A stretch of DNA of 7,759 nucleotides from the NCBI GenBank assembly GCA_964517075.1, contig CAZFAT010000076.1, positions 1-7,759 of the forward strand. The letters are read 5' to 3'. Under the pieces are notes generated by a model, which saw nothing but the letters and a program-made list of their open reading frames with translations, had not been told where the DNA came from and searched no databases. This stretch comes from CAZFAT01 sp964517075 (GTDB lineage Bacteria; Acidobacteriota; Vicinamibacteria; Vicinamibacterales; SCN-69-37). Of the stretch, positions 6,079-7,759 are shown piece after piece (the first letter of the stretch is position 1; every line of letters begins with the position of its first letter). The translations under genes and the position numbers were made by a program.

Positions 6079-7759
6079 CTACTCCTGCCCGATCGGCTTG
6101 CTCAAGGCGGGCACGATCGAGGGCCGTTCGGCGGGCTCACGGCGCGGCTCGCCAGACATCGCCGGCGTGGTCGCGGCGGGATCCTCGAGCGGCAACCCCT
6201 TGGCGAGGCGGCGCACCTGTTCGGCGTCGAGTACTTCGCGCGCGAGGAGGTGTTCGGCGATGCTGAGCAGGGCCGGCTTCTGTTCGGTCAGGACCGTCCG
6301 GGCGCGCTCGTAATTCTCCATCACGAACCGCTTGACCTCGTGATCGATCTTGAGCGCGGTGTCTTCGCTGTAATCCTGGGCCTTCCCGATTTCCCGCCCG
6401 AGGAAGATCTGGTCGTCCTTCTTGCCGAAAGTCAGCGGGCCCATCGCATCGCTCATGCCCCACTCGCAGACCATCTTGCGGGCCAGTTCGGTCACCCGAT
6501 CGAGATCATTGCCTGCGCCTGTGGTCAGTCGTCCGTTGGTGATTTCCTCAGCTACGCGTCCGCCCAGCAGGATGGCAATCTGGTCCATCAAGTAGTCGCG
6601 CGAGTAGTTGTGCTTGTCATCGACGGGCAACTGCATGGTAACGCCGAGCGCCATGCCGCGCGGGATGATGGTCACCTTGTGCACGGGATCGGCGTGTGGC
6701 AACAGGGCCGCGAGCAGGGCATGCCCCGCTTCGTGCACGGCGGTCACGCGCTTCTCTTCCTCGGTGATGATCATCGACCGGCGCTCCGAGCCCATCAGGA
6801 CCTTGTCCTTGGCGTACTCGAAGTCGGCCATGCGGACGACCTTCTGATTGAACCGCGCCGCGCTCAGTGCGGCCTCGTTGACGAGGTTCGCGAGGTCGGC
6901 GCCGCAGAAGCCGGACGTGCCGCGCGCCAGGACTTTGATGTCGACGTCGTCGGAGAGCGGAATCTTCCGCGTGTGCACCGCCAGAATGCCTTCGCGGCCC
7001 TTGAGGTCGGGCCGGCTGACGACGATGCGCCGATCGAAGCGGCCCGGCCGCAGAAGCGCCGGGTCGAGGACGTCGGGCCGATTCGTGGCCGCAATCAGGA
7101 TGACGCCCTCGTTCGATTCGAAGCCGTCCATTTCCACGAGGAGCTGGTTGAGCGTCTGTTCGCGCTCGTCGTGGCCGCCGCCCAGACCCGCGCCACGATG
7201 GCGCCCCACCGCGTCGATTTCGTCGATGAAGACGATGCACGGTGCGTTCTTCTTGCCCTGCTCGAACAGGTCGCGGACGCGCGAGGCGCCCACGCCGACG
7301 AACATCTCGACGAAATCGGAGCCGCTGATCGAGAAGAACGGCACATTCGCTTCGCCGGCGACGGCCCGGGCCAGCAGCGTCTTGCCGGTCCCGGGCGATC
7401 CCATGAGCAGGACGCCTTTCGGAATGCGCCCGCCGAGCTTCTGGAACTTCTGCGGCTCGCGCAGGAACTCGATGATTTCCTGAAGCTCGTCCTTGGCTTC
7501 GTCAACCCCGGCGACGTCCTTGAACGTGACCTTCTTCTGGGCGCTCGAGGACAACTTGGCCTTGCTCTTGCCGAACGACAGCGCCTTGTTGCCTCCGCTC
7601 TGCATCTGGCGCATGAAGAAGATCCAGAACCCGATCATCAGGAGGATGGGCGCCCACGAATACAGGAGCGCCGCCCACGGGCTCGTCGCCGGCTCGCGCG
7701 CCGTCACGACGACGCTGCGCTCGATCAGGCGGTTGGCGAGTCCTTCGAACTGCGGCGGA
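6079..7759 (-). CDS. ftsH: FtsH ATP-dependent zinc metalloprotease (5' end cut by window)
   Basis: Membrane-anchored AAA+ protease that unfolds and degrades membrane and short-lived cytosolic proteins as a hexamer. The frame is open to the window edge, and 559 residues are visible, numbered here from the first complete codon at 7758. The end of the periplasmic segment leads into a transmembrane helix (about residues 31-52), then the AAA+ domain: Walker A GSPGTGKT (120-127), pore motif FVG (153-155), Walker B with D179-E180, and a second region of homology with RPGRFDR arginines (about 240 and 243). The protease domain has HEAGH (342-346) and a downstream GND whose Asp (about 418) is the probable third zinc ligand. 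The tail is Pro/Ala/Glu-rich and probably disordered. By comparison with E. coli FtsH (644 aa), roughly 80-90 residues (first membrane helix and most of the periplasmic domain) lie off the window. The GTG at 7707 is internal, not the start. The gene ends in TAG, 20 bases before folP. All catalytic motifs are intact. Confidence 0.98.
   Translation of the reverse strand, partial: PPQFEGLANRLIERSVVVTAREPATSPWAALLYSWAPILLMIGFWIFFMRQMQSGGNKALSFGKSKAKLSSSAQKKVTFKDVAGVDEAKDELQEIIEFLREPQKFQKLGGRIPKGVLLMGSPGTGKTLLARAVAGEANVPFFSISGSDFVEMFVGVGASRVRDLFEQGKKNAPCIVFIDEIDAVGRHRGAGLGGGHDEREQTLNQLLVEMDGFESNEGVILIAATNRPDVLDPALLRPGRFDRRIVVSRPDLKGREGILAVHTRKIPLSDDVDIKVLARGTSGFCGADLANLVNEAALSAARFNQKVVRMADFEYAKDKVLMGSERRSMIITEEEKRVTAVHEAGHALLAALLPHADPVHKVTIIPRGMALGVTMQLPVDDKHNYSRDYLMDQIAILLGGRVAEEITNGRLTTGAGNDLDRVTELARKMVCEWGMSDAMGPLTFGKKDDQIFLGREIGKAQDYSEDTALKIDHEVKRFVMENYERARTVLTEQKPALLSIAEHLLAREVLDAEQVRRLAKGLPLEDPAATTPAMSGEPRREPAERPSIVPALSKPIGQE

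Noticed and set aside
5180..6313. A 377-codon plus-strand open frame across folP and the end of ftsH
   Set aside because: It is a shadow of folP and ftsH in the opposite strand; it has no family motif and no ribosome-binding site of note.
7705..7707. GTG as the true start of ftsH
   Set aside because: The frame continues upstream to the window edge with plausible periplasmic-domain sequence, and FtsH needs a first membrane helix that is not present downstream of this GTG.

Overview
The window is GC-rich (about two-thirds G+C by eye). It holds nine protein-coding genes, all on the minus strand and packed end to end, so it reads from position 7759 down to position 1. The gene order in the transcribed direction is ftsH (5' end cut by the window), folP, cdaA, cdaR (YbbR-domain protein), glmM, pdxJ, a membrane-anchored TPR protein, an 86-residue membrane-anchored YHS/TRASH-like cysteine protein, and a class II aldolase family protein (3' end cut by the window). 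No RNA gene, mobile element, CRISPR array or convincing terminator is visible, and no gene-free stretch exceeds about 20 bases.

The layout indicates one long operon. The gaps are 20 bases (ftsH-folP), 17 bases (folP-cdaA) and 16 bases (small protein-aldolase). The other five junctions are overlaps: 1 base at cdaA-cdaR (TGATG) and 4 bases at cdaR-glmM, glmM-pdxJ, pdxJ-TPR and TPR-small protein (ATGA, or TTGA for pdxJ). No intergenic space is large enough for an ordinary promoter, so any promoter for this set lies upstream of 7759 or inside a coding region.

Functionally the window is a housekeeping cluster. FtsH is a membrane ATP-dependent zinc protease. FolP makes dihydropteroate for folate. 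CdaA makes cyclic di-AMP, and CdaR is its likely membrane-tethered regulator. GlmM makes glucosamine-1-phosphate for peptidoglycan and lipopolysaccharide precursors and inhibits CdaA in Firmicutes. PdxJ makes pyridoxine 5'-phosphate. The cdaA-cdaR-glmM trio is the classic c-di-AMP/cell-wall module, here placed behind ftsH-folP and translationally coupled to pdxJ. The last three genes have less certain roles and are the accessory part of the window.

The organism is probably a high-GC Gram-negative-type bacterium outside the Enterobacteria. The ftsH-folP-cdaA-ybbR-glmM-pdxJ order and the general protein character fit Acidobacteriota (Vicinamibacteria-like) best in my judgement. Desulfobacterota, Myxococcota or a related phylum remain possible. 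This is recollection of synteny, not a search result. I do not see a clearly undescribed system; the best candidates for a second look are the small YHS-like protein, its TPR partner and the aldolase riding at the end of the operon.
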